64,000 nucleotides of DNA, from positions 40,243,001 through 40,307,000 of the forward strand of contig OX419755.1 in the NCBI GenBank assembly GCA_948567375.1, in the 5' to 3' direction. The DNA comes from Lunularia cruciata (taxonomy: Eukaryota; Streptophyta; Marchantiopsida; Lunulariales; Lunulariaceae). This document shows positions 25,442-35,500 of this stretch, one piece after another. Position 1 is the first letter of the stretch; every line of letters begins with the position of its first letter. The notes beneath the pieces are model-generated. The model ran no database searches, was not told the DNA's origin, and was given only the letters and a program-made list of their open reading frames with translations. A program made the translations under genes and the position numbers.

Positions 25442-25452
25442 TGGTATCAGAG
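25442..25452 (+). other. Primer-binding site (initiator tRNA-Met type)
   Basis: TGGTATCAGAG lies one base after the 5' LTR end and matches the usual initiator methionine tRNA primer site of plant LTR elements. Confidence 0.85.
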
Positions 25453-25772
25453 TAGGAATGGGATGGATGGAATTTTGGACCACCAAATCCATTTCAGCCA
25501 AACCATTAGGATTTTTGTGTTTTGGTATTATCCAAGCATCATTTCATAGAGTTCATCATCTCACGCTTTGAGAAAAAATTTCTAAATATAATCACCTTGT
25601 CTAAGGAACCCTTGGTACTTCCAATTGTAACTTATGGAGAATGGTGGCCGTGTTGCATCTATGTGTTAATAAATTAGATAGATTTTGGAAGTAGGGTGAT
25701 AGAGGAGTAGCCATGACAGCAATACCCAAGGTTATTATTGTTATGCAATAACAAATCAAGCACCTTACTTGA

Positions 25773-26640
25773 TTGTTGGATGAACAAGATCATCAACTAC
25801 AAGAGTGCATAAAAAGAGCACCAATTAAAGAAGGAAAAGACCAAATCCAATTTCCAAAATCCAAGGTATTCAAAGGCATGAATCTTTTAGATGTAGTGGA
25901 GAATTTTGTGTTTGATTGCAAATGTTATTTTGAAGTTACCAATCTTCAAGATGAACAAAAAAAATTCTCTTGGTTTCCAACTAATTAGATGGAGTAGCAA
26001 AGCTATGGTGGCAATTCCAAGTGGAGTGAGCTGAACGGCAATTTGTTGCACTAATCTTGACTTGGGCAGAATTCAAGAGTGTAATAATCAGGTCAATTCC
26101 AAGTTATAAATGCCACACTAGCTGCACAAGATAGGTTGGCAAAGTTGAAGCAGATTGGCTCTGTATGAAGTTACATCATACAATTCTAGAACACCATCAC
26201 ACAAATTCTAGATATATTAGAAGATGAAGCTTTGGATTAATTTTTGAGGGGCTTGAAGTCACAACCTAAAATTAGAGGTAACTATGCAAGAACCACAATA
26301 CTTGGAAGAAGCCATGTGGTTGATCAAATGCTTTGATTCCTTGGTTGCAACAACTTAGTTTTGACCTTGACCTCCACAAAATACCAATACACTAAACACA
26401 CATAGAGGAGCCAACACCTATGGAGATTGATGCCATTCAATAGAGACTAGTTGGCACTGCAGATAGAGAAAAATTGTAACAAAATGGTGATTATTTCTAT
26501 TGTTTCCAGATTGGACATTGCATCATTGAATGTCCACTCAAGAATAGGTGACCTCAACAAGTTGCCCAGGTGGGGTTTGTGGAGCAGAATGATTAAGGAA
26601 ACAAGGAATCCCAATAGGAGATTTTGAGCCATCTACTGAG
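25773..26640 (+). pseudogene. Decayed gag with a zinc-knuckle remnant
   Basis: The first part (25,773-25,988) is open and reads as a capsid-type domain with VENFVFDCKCYFEV. Later segments in shifting frames contain EDEALD followed by FLRGLKSQPK (near 26,220-26,270), typical of Gypsy gag. A zinc-knuckle remnant with CFQIGHCIIEC follows near 26,500; the first cysteine of the usual CCHC pattern appears changed. Several in-frame stops break the ORF. Confidence 0.75.
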
Positions 26641-26643
26641 AAC

Positions 26644-27030
26644 TTGATTAGTTCCAATGGGATCAAAGGCTTGACCTATGCAAGTTTGTTTCACTTGCTA
26701 GGTATGATATCTGATTGTGGTTGTAGGATTTTGGTTGATTTTGGAAGTTCAAAGAATTGCATGTCCATGCAATTAGAAAAGGAATTACATGTTCCTATCA
26801 AGCCAGTAATTGGAAGCAAATTGATGATGGTGGATGGTACAAAGGATTTTGCATTCAGTGCCTCACATCCTGTTACATTCAGGATTGGGAAGGAGTATTT
26901 AGAATGTATGAAGTTTGTAATGTCACCTCTACACTATGATGTTATTTTGGGTTAGACTTGGCTTTAACGTCATAAGGTTCAATTTGATTGGACCCGACAA
27001 CAAATTCAAGTACAACACCAAGGTAAGAAT
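26644..27030 (+). pseudogene. Decayed retroviral-type aspartic protease
   Basis: ILVDFGSSKNCMS near 26,731 corresponds to the catalytic DSGA-type motif of Gypsy proteases. The residue after Asp is Phe instead of Ser, which a single C-to-T change would explain. MMVDGTKDF and YDVILG follow, and a TAG stop lies directly after YDVILG. It would be inactive. Confidence 0.8.
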
Positions 27031-27060
27031 TTCCGATTAGGTTGATTAGCACCTTTGAGT

Positions 27061-27325
27061 AAGACACTTAAGAATAGTCAGTCCCAAGATGGGAATTTTG
27101 TCAAGAAAGCAGACATAGAGCAAGATTTGAAAAAAGATAAATCCCAAGATGGGAAGTTTATCAAGAAAATAGCCATAGAGCAAGCTTTGAAGGAAGACAA
27201 GTCCCAAGATAGGAAGTTTGTTTGGAAAGTAGCCATAGAGCAAGCTTTGAAGGAAGATAAGTCCCTAGATGGGAAGTTTGTTAGTGAAGCAACTATAGAC
27301 CAAGCTTTGGAGGAAGATAAGTCTG
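27061..27325 (+). repeat. 60-bp (20-codon) tandem repeat inside the Gypsy polyprotein
   Basis: Four copies and a partial fifth of a 60-bp unit lie in one open frame (ORF 27,055-27,525) between protease and reverse transcriptase. The unit encodes a highly charged 20-residue peptide like EQALKEDKSQDGKFVKKVAI. The unit length is constant and the frame is kept through all copies, although the rest of the element is broken. The peptide looks helical and charged. Its role is unknown; it may be a spacer. Confidence 0.9.
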
Positions 27326-27529
27326 TTTTCATGATGTGGATCAAGCCGATTGCACAAGGAGAATCTATGAAGGGTCAAGAATCTATGGAGAGTCAAGAAA
27401 TGGTTGATCGAATGGTTCAAGAGTTTGTGGACATGTTTTTGGATGATTTGGTGAAGGGATTACCGTTTGATTGTGGTATGCACTTCAAGATTGAGTTATT
27501 GCCAAGGAGTAATCCAAATGAGTAGACCA

Positions 27530-28740
27530 ATCTATCGGCTCTCACCAAAAGAATTGAAGAGTTGCAAACAACACTTACGGAGTTGTTGGAAAAGGATTTC
27601 ATATGACATAGTACATCTTCTTAGGGAGCACCAATACTATTTTTTTCAAAGAAAGATGTAGGATCTCATTTTTCTATTGATTACCGTGTGCTCAATAAAC
27701 AAATAGTGAAGAATGCATATCCCTTGTCTCAAATTGATGACTTGCTTGATCAAATGAGTGGAGTAAAATATTTCTCCAAGTTGGATCTTCATAGTGGCTA
27801 TTGGAAAATCCCCATTGATAGGGTGAATGTGCAAAAAAATATCTTTTGCTCAAGGTATGGGCATTTTGAATGGAGAATGCTACCTTTTAGGCTCACTAAT
27901 GCTCCAACAATCTTCATGGATAAGATGCATTGGGTGTTGGATGGACTATTGGATTGGTACATGGTGGTGTTCTTGGATGACATTTCAATCTACAACAAGA
28001 TGGAGGTAGAACATGCAAATGTGCAAGAAGTCCTAAGGTGACTACATCAATGGAAGTTTTATTGGAAGAAATCAAAGTGTACCTTTTGGTAGAAGGAATT
28101 TACCTTCTTGGGTCACAAGATCTTGACAAAAGGGATCAAGATGGAAGAGGAGAAAAGCAAGGCCACTATTGATTGGCCTACGTCAAAGGATACAATAGAG
28201 GTGCAAGTATTTAATGGATTGGCAAGTTTTTATTGATGTTTTATCCACTATTATGCACACGTGGCAACACCATTGATTGACCTCTTGGAGAAAAACTCAA
28301 GCTTTCAATGGACCACCAAGCATGAAGAAGCATTCCAAAAGCTAAAACATATGGTGTCTTCAAGACCCATTCTTCAACCATATGATCCTCAACTACCTTG
28401 TGTGGTTGACTTTAATGCTTCTAACTTTGCCATTGGAGTTGTGTGCAACAAGAATTCCTAGATGGGTTACATCCCATTGCCTTTATGTCTTGCATATTAA
28501 ACACCACAGAAAGGAATTACTCCACACAAGATCAAGAACAACTAGCAATGGCATATGCCACCAAGGTATGGAGGCATTATCTCTTGGGAAAACAAGTGAT
28601 CATGCAAAACTATCACAAACTGTTGTTGCAGATATTACATTTGGAACAAATGAAGAGTTGACATCATCAATGGGAGGAGCAACTCCAGTGGTTTGACATC
28701 AAACTTGAGTACAAATCCGATCAGTTCCATGCCATCCCTA
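27530..28740 (+). pseudogene. Decayed reverse transcriptase and RNase H
   Basis: The open stretch 27,688-28,041 carries reverse transcriptase blocks: FSKLDLHSGYWKI, FRLTNAPTIFM and the catalytic VVFLDD, with both aspartates kept. CTFW, a stop, then EFTFLGHKI follows. RNase H motifs lie at about 28,261-28,700: VVDFNASNFAIG, YSTQDQEQLAMAYA and WRHYLLGKQ. Stops sit at 27,523, 27,604, 28,039 and elsewhere, and the RNase H part changes frame. Function is lost, but the family is clear. Confidence 0.9.
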
Positions 28741-28969
28741 ATGCCTATCATGGCAACCTGATTTGAATTCTCTTCCTCTCATCACAATGGCAACTATGAT
28801 GGCATTATTCGACTCCAAGGTCCAAATTGAGTTTAGGACATCTCTACAACAAGATCCATTCTTTCATATGGTACAAGGTCATCTTGCAACATGCAAAAAG
28901 TAGCGCAACACCTTCTCCTTCAAGGAAGACCTTTTATTCCATGAGGATCGGATATATGTTCCAGCCAAG

Positions 28970-29860
28970 GGTGATCTCCAACTTGCGCCTCCAAGAAGCC
29001 CATGACTTACTAATCGCTGGTCACATCAATGTAGACAAGACCTTGGGTACCCTCTAATGCAATGTTGGTAGCCCAACATGGCAAAAGATGTTTGAGAGTT
29101 TTTGATTGTGTGAGAGTTGCCAATATAACAAAGCCAACAACCAGAAATCGAGTGGACTCCTTCAACCACTCCATATTCCATCTGCTCAATGGGAACATGT
29201 GAGCTTGGACAAATTGGTGCCCAAGACAAAGCAAGGTCACACAATGATAGTGGTGTTTGTGGATAAACTTGGTAAGCAAATCCATTTGGCACCAACCTTT
29301 GATACCATGGATGCTCTAACATTGATGTGGATCTACTTTGACACTGTCTTCAAGCATCATGGGATGCCTTGTGTACTCATTTCAGATTGTGATCCTTGAT
29401 TCATTGGGGAATTTTGGCAAGCACTCTTCTAGATACTCGACACCAAGCTTACTTTGTCCATGGCCTATCATCCTCAAACTAATGGACAAATTAAATGTGT
29501 AAATCACACCTTGGAGGATATGCTTCATGCCTTTGTCAATGTTCACCATACCAATTGGGATGAATGTCTTGCAGTTGTAGAGTTTGCAAACAATAATTCC
29601 AAATAGGCAAGCACTAGATTCTCTCATTTCTTCCTCAATTTTGGCCAAGATCCACTTGTTATAGAATCTCTTCTTGCTCCTCCTCCATCTCATTTTCCTC
29701 ATACATCCACCTTCTTGACCACCATATCTCAATCTTTCCAACAAGCCAAATCTCATCTCCTTGTTGCTCAAAATCATTAGAAACAATATGCAAACTACCA
29801 TCATTGTGAGTCTCACCTTCAAGTTGGTGATAAGGTCATACTATTGCCCAATAACCTATC
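28970..29860 (+). pseudogene. Decayed integrase
   Basis: The zinc-binding part is seen as AGHINVDKTL, then CESCQYNK. The catalytic core follows with VSLDKLVP (first Asp) and LISDCD (second Asp). The usual Glu before VN.TLE appears replaced by Lys near 29,490. The C-terminal part includes LQVGDKVILL (from about 29,821). Stops interrupt it at 29,398 and 29,430 and again further on. It is typical of Ty3/Gypsy integrases but inactive as written. Confidence 0.87.
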
Positions 29861-30045
29861 CTTCCCATTTGATACCCAAGTCTATAAACATCAAAGGGTC
29901 CTAATTGGATAGGACCCTTTGATGTCACCCAAATCATTTCTCTTGTTGCTTATCAACTTGCTTTGTCATATGCGCATCCACCTTCATGTTTCTAAGTTCA
30001 AACCCTTTGTTCCTATCCCATCTTCTTTTTCCTCTTGTGTCTAAC

Positions 30046-30226
30046 CTCCTCTTCCTCCTCCTCCTCCTCCTCCTCCTCCTCCTCCTCCTCCTCTCGTCCC
30101 TATCAATGATCATGAAGAGTATGAAGTTGATCGGATCCTTGCCACATTCAACAAGGTTATTGACAACATACAAAGTACAAAGTCCTTTGGAAAGGGTATC
30201 TCCTGCATGATGCCGCTTGGGAACCT
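30046..30226 (+). pseudogene. Polyproline linker and chromodomain of the Gypsy element
   Basis: A CCT/CTC triplet run (about 30,046-30,094) reads as polyproline in the frame that continues into EEYEVDRIL, the start of a chromodomain. After a frame change, KVLWKGYLLHDAAWEP at 30,179-30,226 gives the core chromodomain strand and helix. Chromodomains at the integrase C-terminus direct insertion toward heterochromatin in this group. The domain is frameshifted here. Confidence 0.85.
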
Positions 30227-30316
30227 CTTTCTCATCTATAGAATAAAAAAATGGACATCCAAGAGTTTGAATCTTCAATGGCAACAAGGATGTCACCAAC
30301 TAGCTTTAGGAGAATA

Positions 30317-30766
30317 TGTAACAATATGGAGTTTAGCAATGAAGTTAATCAATGCTAACAAAGTAGCAAATAGACCAAAGTAACCTAGAATATTCCTAAA
30401 TAATCTAAGAAGCTTCTTGGGAAGCTTCCCAATTAGCTTAGCTTGCACTCTAAGTAGATAGCTTCTAAAAGGAAGCTTCTAGGAGCTTCCAACTAGCTTA
30501 GCTTGCACGCCAAGTAGGTAGCTTCTAGAAGGAAGCTTCTTGAGAAGCTTCATGATTAGTTTGGCTTGCACTCCAAGAAAGTGACTCAAGGAAGCTTCTT
30601 GAGAAATGACTCATGGAAGTTTCTTGAGAAGTTCTCAAGAGCCTTATATGCTCTTTATAAATACCAAAGCTAAAGCTCATTCTAGGCATTTGGATTTTAC
30701 CACATTCAAGTATCCCAATATGATCTTCCATTCTCATATTTCTCCCCTTAGTCTTGATCTTTTACA
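30317..30766 (+). repeat. 3' LTR of the Gypsy element
   Basis: The proposed LTR runs from TGTAAC to TTTACA (short inverted ends TGTAA/TTACA) and is about 450 bp. It contains a TATA box (30,656-30,663) and a group of about three 61-bp imperfect tandem units upstream of it (30,409-30,600). These units are rich in AAGCTTCTTGAGAAGCTT-like palindromes. The end at 30,766 is supported by its match to the 5' LTR end. The start is inferred. Confidence 0.7.
30656..30663 (+). promoter_or_regulatory. LTR TATA box
   Basis: TATAAATA lies about 100 bases before the LTR end and after the tandem units, as expected for the U3 promoter of a plant LTR. Activity is doubtful in a decayed copy. Confidence 0.6.
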
Positions 30767-31430
30767 TTATTGGTGGCATGGTATGCAAACCAATGTATAG
30801 TAGTTTTCTGCACAATGTGTGGTTTATGACCAAGTTAGAGCATCATTTAATGCTCCTACATGTAATGTTTTGAGGACAAGAGAAACCCCTAACAAAACAC
30901 AAGAGAAGAAACACAAGAGATACACAAGTCTTCATCCTTCAATACTTTGATGCTCCAAAGGAGCACCTTATCTTTATTATATAGCAAAGAGGATCCATTC
31001 AAAAGGAGCTGCACCTTTGGATCAGATACATGGATTGGTGATATGTTGATCCTTGTTTTTTTTGGTTGGTCAAACAAGTTTGACCAAAGAGAATCTTTAA
31101 GGAATCTTCTTGTAGGAAGCTTAGAATAGCATGGATCAGATATTGTTGGAAAGCTCTTGATAAGATAAACAAGAGGGAGAATGCAATGTACATTCCCTTA
31201 GAGGGAAAGGAATATTTCATTTTTTGAGGCCTAATTTATTTCTTTAGGCCTCTGAAATTGACTCTAAAGTTTTGTTTAGGCTTAATTTATTTATTTTAGA
31301 TCTTTGCACTATTAGTGGAAGTACTCTTTTTGGTGACACTTCTATCTAATCTACTTTGGTCATCATATATAACATCCCTCAAGATATTATCAAGCCAATT
31401 TCCACCTCTAGATAATATATCTAGCTAATG
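30767..31430. other. Between two Gypsy fragments, nothing identified
   Basis: AT-rich sequence with small ORFs on both strands (30,889-31,220 minus, 30,947-31,129 plus). No motif is recognised. Confidence 0.35.
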
Positions 31431-31439
31431 GTAGTATAT

Positions 31440-32540
31440 TATGCCAAAGTTACACCCATTACCTATCATGGGATTGGGTTACCCTTAGAGTTTAGACTTT
31501 GCTGGACCTTTATCATTGATTGTGAGACATCATCAGTATGTTCTAGTTATGGTGGAACACTTCTCCCTAATGGATTGAGTTGGTGGCACTTCTTGACAAG
31601 TCCAATGAAGGGATTTCTTACTTGTTCTTAGATAAGGTTCTTAGTCCTTTTGGTGCAGTAGTTGAGGTTTTGACTAATCAAGATATAGAGATCTTGGAGG
31701 AGTTTCAGGTCTTATGTGACAAGGCCTTCATTGATCATCATAATACCTCTTGAGATCACCCTAAGGTAGATGGTTTAGCAAAGAGAGTGGTTTAAACAAT
31801 GAAGAGAGGATTGGGTAATTATGGTTTGTAGAGAAGTCACCTAGGAGATTTGGATCTCCAATTACCTTGGTTGGCCATGAGCTATTGGTTCAGCCGGCAA
31901 GCCTCCTTAGCATCCTTCTCACCTTAATTTCTACTTTATGGTTAGGATCCAGATTTACCTATAACATTTTCCATGATGCAATTGTAGTTTTGGACTTGCA
32001 TGATCCAAACATATGGATGAGTGCATGTTCTCAACAAGTAGAGATCTTTCAGAGAATGATGCCAATGGCCTTTGCAAACTTAGCAATTACTCAACATAGG
32101 GATACCTTATGCTATGCTACTATTTGAGGAGTAGGTTATAGATCCTCGATATATTGATTTCATCCCAAGTGATTATGTATATCTACAATAGACTACAAAG
32201 ATGACACTTGATGTTACTACATGATGTAGGATGTGATGGTGTTTTTTGGAAAGATCATGTGCACAATTGTGCGTCATGCCACCTGCTAAAAATTGATGGC
32301 ATTATGGACCCAAGCTTGGCACTTGTACATGTAGGCTTGCGGTGTATGTTATGTGGCTCTTTTGGTGAAGCTACTACTATTTTGGTGTGTGATAGTTGTT
32401 TGAGAGGATAGCATATAGTATGTTTGACTCTTCTTTTCATGGTGGTTCCTCAAGGATAATGATCATATCCAAGATGTACTTGACCTATAGCTAGTTCATC
32501 TTTTTTGTGTATAGATTGCAAACAAGTAACTAACAATGAG
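31440..32540 (+). pseudogene. Second Gypsy fragment: integrase followed by a PHD finger
   Basis: Broken plus-strand frames give an integrase core: LDFAGPL (near 31,492), YVLVMVEHFS, KVLSPFGAVVEVLTNQD with shifts, then FQVLCDKAFIDHHNTS (near 31,710) and TMKRGLGNYG. RMMPMAFANLAITQHRDTL follows at about 32,050, then CASCHLLKIDG at 32,271. A PHD-type zinc finger comes next: CMLCG, then LVCDSC, H..C and a late C..C-like pair (about 32,346-32,500). One cysteine appears as Tyr and the Trp before His as a stop. This is a different family from the chromovirus next to it. Confidence 0.72.
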
Positions 32541-34850
32541 GCTTGATAGCACTCGGCCTCTTGATCTTTGCACACCATAGGGCATATCACGTACTTGGAG
32601 TAGATGGCTATCTGGAGTTGGAGGGATCTAATCGCAAGCTAAGGTGGCGATTGTGGCACTTTAGAGTTCATGTATTACTTATGTATTAGTTGTGCTTCTA
32701 TAGTTTATGATGTTGATAATAATGTATGTTGTGTAATGATGGATATATGCACAATATCTATCAAGACATTTATAGTGCCAAAGCTAGTTTGCTCTGATGC
32801 TAGAGTGGTAGTGTTGGTAGTCATAGTTATTTTGGTAGTTACTCATGGACTATTTGTGGAGGTCGGGTTTCATGTTAGGGCTACTGATCACATGGTGGGA
32901 CCCACTATCACTTGCACGGTTTGCACCATCTTATGTGCCTTTAGCAATGCCATTAGGGCTAGAGACCTAGGTCAAGTAGAGAGTTATATTTTCAAAGTGT
33001 AGCTCCAAAGGGCTGACTTCTTTGATGTTGAGCCTTCGAGTTTTTGACTATGGTGGACAAAGGCCAGCAATCATCACTTGGAATCTCTTAGCTAGAGTGG
33101 ATGAAGAAGTTGAATCCATTCAATTGTTCTAATAAATCATCCATTTGAAGTAAAGGATAATCATTCTTTATACTTTGTTCATTTAATCTAATGAAACCCA
33201 AAATAAAAAATCACCAACTATCTTTATAGCAAACAACACAAGTGCTTGTTAAGATGATGTATTATGTTGGATAAGGATGGGGATTATTGAGAAGGATAAA
33301 ATACTGCATCATGATCTCTATCAAGGACTTCTAAATTTTTGCTAGTTTTATTAAAGATACGTTATATTTAAGTCTAATGAAAAATATAATTTAATTTATT
33401 GTTAATGATATTACTTAAAAAACAAGTAAATACTTAACTAAGTAAATTTAAAGCACATCTAAAAATTCTTATATCCACCATTTATGAACTTGATGCCTTC
33501 ATCTTTGCTTGATCAACTCCTATTGTTTTTTAATTAAAATCTTAAACACCAACATCTCTTCCTTCACATCCAACTAATAGAAAATACACTTATGTACTTA
33601 TCTTCAAGTGCTATGAAAGTTAAAATTTGTATTAATAGGGCCAAACACCCCAAATTAGGCCATTGCTTTTTAGTGCTACTTAAATTTTTTATTTTGCCTA
33701 ATTAACTATTACATTGAATTTGTACACTCTTGTATAAACTTTGAAGTTAATGCATTAAGATCCATCGGTGAGTCCTTCTTTCCATTAACCATCATTGGGA
33801 AACTCTTTTCCCATCTTAAGAGGTATAAGACTAAGATTCTGCAGATGAGTCCTTTCCTTCTTCTATTATCATAAGAAAACATTCTTTCATAGGTGTAACA
33901 AGCACTAATATTCTGCTTTGTAATTTAAGTGATATGCAATTGTTTTGACTACCACACTCCACTAAATATTTAGGAAATAACTACAAAAAACTATATAATT
34001 CTTCAATGGTGCTCAACATCAATGTGATTAAACCACATGTAGAAAACAAGTCAAACTTACTAATAGAGATTGCAAGGAAATCTTATTGTCCAACTTGTTT
34101 TAAATTAACTAAGTCTTGCAATTAAGTATAGTAAGTACTTTGCTTCCTATCAAAATAGATTACTACACAAAGTAATCAAAACTATATTTTACAACATTGT
34201 TCTGTTTGATTTGGCTTTATTGTAAAATATTATATGATCTTCATATCTAAATCCATCTTAGAGTATATACAACTTCTCATCTTTCTCAATGATTATGATG
34301 ATGGTGATAGAATATGACTCAGAATATTTATGCATGTGTTTGTTTGTGTGAAACTTACAAACCAAACAAGGTTTGTAAATCCAAAAACAGTTTATCTTGT
34401 CTAACTATTGTTGTTTCATGCCTCACATTAGGAGCATATGAGCTCAGATCTCATTATGTCTCTTTCTTTTAGTGTTTAAATTGATATATTTTTTGATATA
34501 TTGAGTAAATAAATCCACTTAAATCACCTATAATTGAGACAATGTACAACCTGAATTAGCAAAGGTCTAGTTTGGTATTTGTTTCATCATCCCAGTCTTG
34601 CAAGAGTACTCTTATCTAATTGCAATTTTTACTTCATCTGCAACTTTTGTGAAGTATTGTCTGGTAAGATATTAGGTATAAAATTTAATTTCAAATTTAT
34701 TCTAGATTTTGGGTGGCAAATCGGCAACATCCATTAGTTATTATTACAAAAATATAGTCAAACTAGATGCACTAGCAAACTCAAAGAAGATATGGTTTAT
34801 TTATCATCAATATATATCACAATGTTTAATTCTCTCTCACTTTCTTGCTT
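32541..34850. other. AT-rich transposon-derived DNA, nothing resolved
   Basis: The ORF at 32,670-33,002 reads through low-complexity text without motifs. The remainder is AT-rich with no open frames of note. It is probably the continuation of the second Gypsy fragment and older remnants. Confidence 0.4.
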
Positions 34851-35500
34851 TACAATAACAACTATAACAAATCCAAGCAAGTCTCAAATGCTACTCTTTT
34901 ATTCTTAATTGTGGTCCAGATCCCTTAGTTCTTGATAGCTTGTTCACTCCCTATCTTCTAATGTCCCTAATACTTCAACCCTTTTGGTCAGTTTATCTTC
35001 TTCCTTACAAGAAGCCATAGCTCATCTACTTGTGCCAAAATTGGTCAAAACTAGTATGTGGATATGTGAATATTATTATCTTTTGTGGTTGGTGATAAAT
35101 TTATGTTCTTTAGTCTCAATCTTTCCTTACCTCTTGATACTTAAGTTTGTAATCTTGTTCCAAATCAGATTGATCCTATCTCCATCCTCCACATTTTCTC
35201 TCTTGTTGCTTATCAACTTGCTCTTCTTCATTATAGCATTAATCTAATCTTTAAAATTCCAAATTGAAATCTTTCATTCCTAACACATCATGTGTTCTTG
35301 ATCAAAATCAACTATTGCACTTAAAATCATAAAGAATCATGATGAGTATGAATGTGAAATAATCTTTACTAAGTATATGGTTATTCATGTCCATCATCAT
35401 GTGGAATTGAAAGTTCTTTGGAAGGTATCTTGCTTCATAATACTATATGCACTCGCTTGCATCATCTTCATACTACTCAAGCTATGATTCAAGAATTCAA
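34851..35500 (+). mobile_element. Diverged Gypsy integrase C-terminal fragment
   Basis: This stretch resembles 22,141-22,460 and the integrase/chromodomain end of the chromovirus. TCTCTTGTTGCTTATCAACTTGCT at 35,198 is nearly the same as the text at 29,939. AAAGTTCTTTGGAAGGTATC near 35,410 matches the chromodomain-coding text at 30,179. It is an older, more decayed copy of a related element. Confidence 0.6.

Larger units (their letters stand above)
25376..30766 (+). mobile_element. Decayed Ty3/Gypsy chromovirus retrotransposon
   Basis: A long-terminal-repeat retrotransposon in the order gag, protease, reverse transcriptase, RNase H, integrase, chromodomain, which marks it as a chromovirus. 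It has a primer-binding site at 25,442, a truncated 5' LTR and a fuller 3' LTR. All coding parts are broken by stops and frameshifts, so it cannot encode an active polyprotein. Many stops fall at codons where the family has Gln, Arg or Trp, as expected from C-to-T change on either strand. The 5' LTR remnant and the 3' LTR have diverged clearly, so the insertion is old. Confidence 0.88.

Noticed and set aside
29986-30210. ORF with a long leucine run
   Set aside because: It is the CTC triplet run read in the wrong frame; the chromodomain frame reads it as polyproline.
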